5,544 bases of DNA from Planctomycetota bacterium. GTDB lineage: Bacteria; Planctomycetota; Phycisphaerae; WQYP01. A model generated the notes under the pieces. That model saw only the letters and a program-made list of their open reading frames with translations. It was not told the DNA's origin and did not search any database. The DNA lies in NCBI GenBank assembly GCA_021805585.1, contig JAJZEY010000044.1, forward strand, positions 1 through 5,544, read 5' to 3'. Made by a program: the position numbers and the translations under genes. This document shows positions 4,947 to 5,544 of the stretch, piece after piece (positions within the stretch are counted from its first letter, which is position 1; each line of letters begins with the position of its first letter).

Positions 4947-5544
4947 CTATATCATTGCATGAGACTGAGGTGGAGATAACGTGTGGCAATAAGTCCTATT
5001 ACCGCAGCGCTGCTTCCTTTTGCGGCTATTTCGTTCTCGTGATTTGACGGCGGCGCGATTTCGCCATTGGTGGCAGCGGATGGCAGCGGCGGTTTGTTCA
5101 GATGGGGGAGCGCTGTGCTCCATGGTGATGTCCGGATTTTTTTCCCTGATGCGGTCGGCATGGATGGCCAGTAAAAGGAGACTACCTGACACAGTGTCAT
5201 ATGTCCCATCAGCCCCGCATAACCGCGTCCCTCAAAATGGTCGAATTCCATTTCGGTTTTGAGGCCGCGAAAAACATGCTCTACGCCGGCCCGGGTAAAC
5301 GCCCACACGCAGCGGCGAATCGATCGCTATGTCGGGCGGTGCATTGGGGGCAGATTACTTCTCTTCCCCGGTATCCGGATTTTTCGCCCAGATCAGCCAA
5401 TAGTCGCCGTCCACCGGCCTTTCGTCGCTGGACAGGCCAGCGCGTCCGGTCTTGTACGGCCGGAACTGGCCGGGCAGCGTCTTGCGGGCCAGACGCACTT
5501 TTTGCCGGCGCTTTGCCTGAAATGGCTTGCTCCGCGGTATTCCT
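4947..5544 (-). pseudogene. Broken DDE transposase (IS701-like), C-terminal half, running off the right edge
   Basis: Three minus-strand frames join into one transposase. From the edge to 5355: RPYKTGRAGLSSDERPVDGD, then YWLIWAKNPDTGEEK, ended by an in-frame TAA (5355-5357). After it the same frame gives NAPPDIAID and LRVG. An extra base near 5297-5302 then shifts to FTRAGVEHVFRGLKTEMEFD (ends near 5240) with HFEGR and MTLCQVVSFY. A further shift near 5175 leads to LAIHADRIREKNPDITME and IRCHQWRNRAAVKSRERN, ending at the stop at 4947-4949. The E-H-x-F-x-x-L-K ... D-H-F-E-G-R block holds the last catalytic Glu of DDE enzymes of the IS701/IS4-like groups. At least three lesions make it inactive. 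I find no terminal inverted repeat, so the IS end, somewhere in 4891-4946, is not located. A second, shorter relic of the same element lies at 849-916. Confidence 0.75.

Noticed and set aside
1..5544. CRISPR array, tRNA or rRNA genes
   Set aside because: No regularly spaced repeats and no cloverleaf or rRNA-like segments were seen in reading the window.

Overview
This is a bacterial window, probably from an environmental organism with a moderately high GC content. No rRNA, tRNA or clade-specific marker is visible. The lipid genes and the secreted-protein style would suit the Planctomycetes/Verrucomicrobia/Lentisphaerae group, but that is a weak guess. The window has two different halves: an intact, tightly packed membrane-lipid operon on the minus strand (920-3125), and an eroded accessory region on the right (about 3195-5544) made of broken restriction/helicase genes, one intact DUF5131 (phage Gp37/Gp68) gene and a decayed insertion sequence.

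Left edge (1-392, minus): the first ~120 codons of an exported protein of unknown function with a signal peptide, running off the window. Positions 393-848 hold no convincing gene. They contain an AT-rich, inverted-repeat-bearing stretch upstream of the exported gene, a perfect 10-bp tandem duplication and an imperfect stem. Positions 849-916 match the 3' end of the transposase remnant at the right side of the window (49 of 68 bases, ungapped, counted by eye). An old copy of the same IS therefore appears to lie a few bases past the stop codon of the lipid operon.

Lipid operon (minus strand, order of transcription): CDP-alcohol phosphatidyltransferase (3125-2463), 1-acylglycerol-3-phosphate acyltransferase PlsC (2466-1867), phosphatidate cytidylyltransferase CdsA (1870-920). 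Each junction is a 4-base stop/start overlap. PlsC makes phosphatidic acid, CdsA activates it to CDP-diacylglycerol, and the phosphatidyltransferase transfers the phosphatidyl group to an unidentified alcohol. The transferase has a variant active site (Asn at two of the usual Asp positions), which from memory is shared with E. coli YnbA, so the cluster looks like a YnbA/YnbB-type lipid module with its own acyltransferase.

Accessory half: on the minus strand about 3195-3424 is a decayed piece of an SNF2-like helicase around its Q-like motif and Walker A. On the plus strand, 3681-4130 is a 149-residue open frame that joins the N-terminal ~38 residues of a large restriction helicase-nuclease (BPTD_3080-like, normally many hundreds of residues) directly to its C-terminal nuclease domain, with the helicase core missing. 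One base later starts an apparently intact DUF5131 gene with no ribosome binding site of its own, so it may depend on translation of the remnant. A transposase with a stop and two frameshifts (minus, 4947-5544) closes the window. Together these look like the ruins of a phage-defence locus in which DUF5131 alone survives whole.
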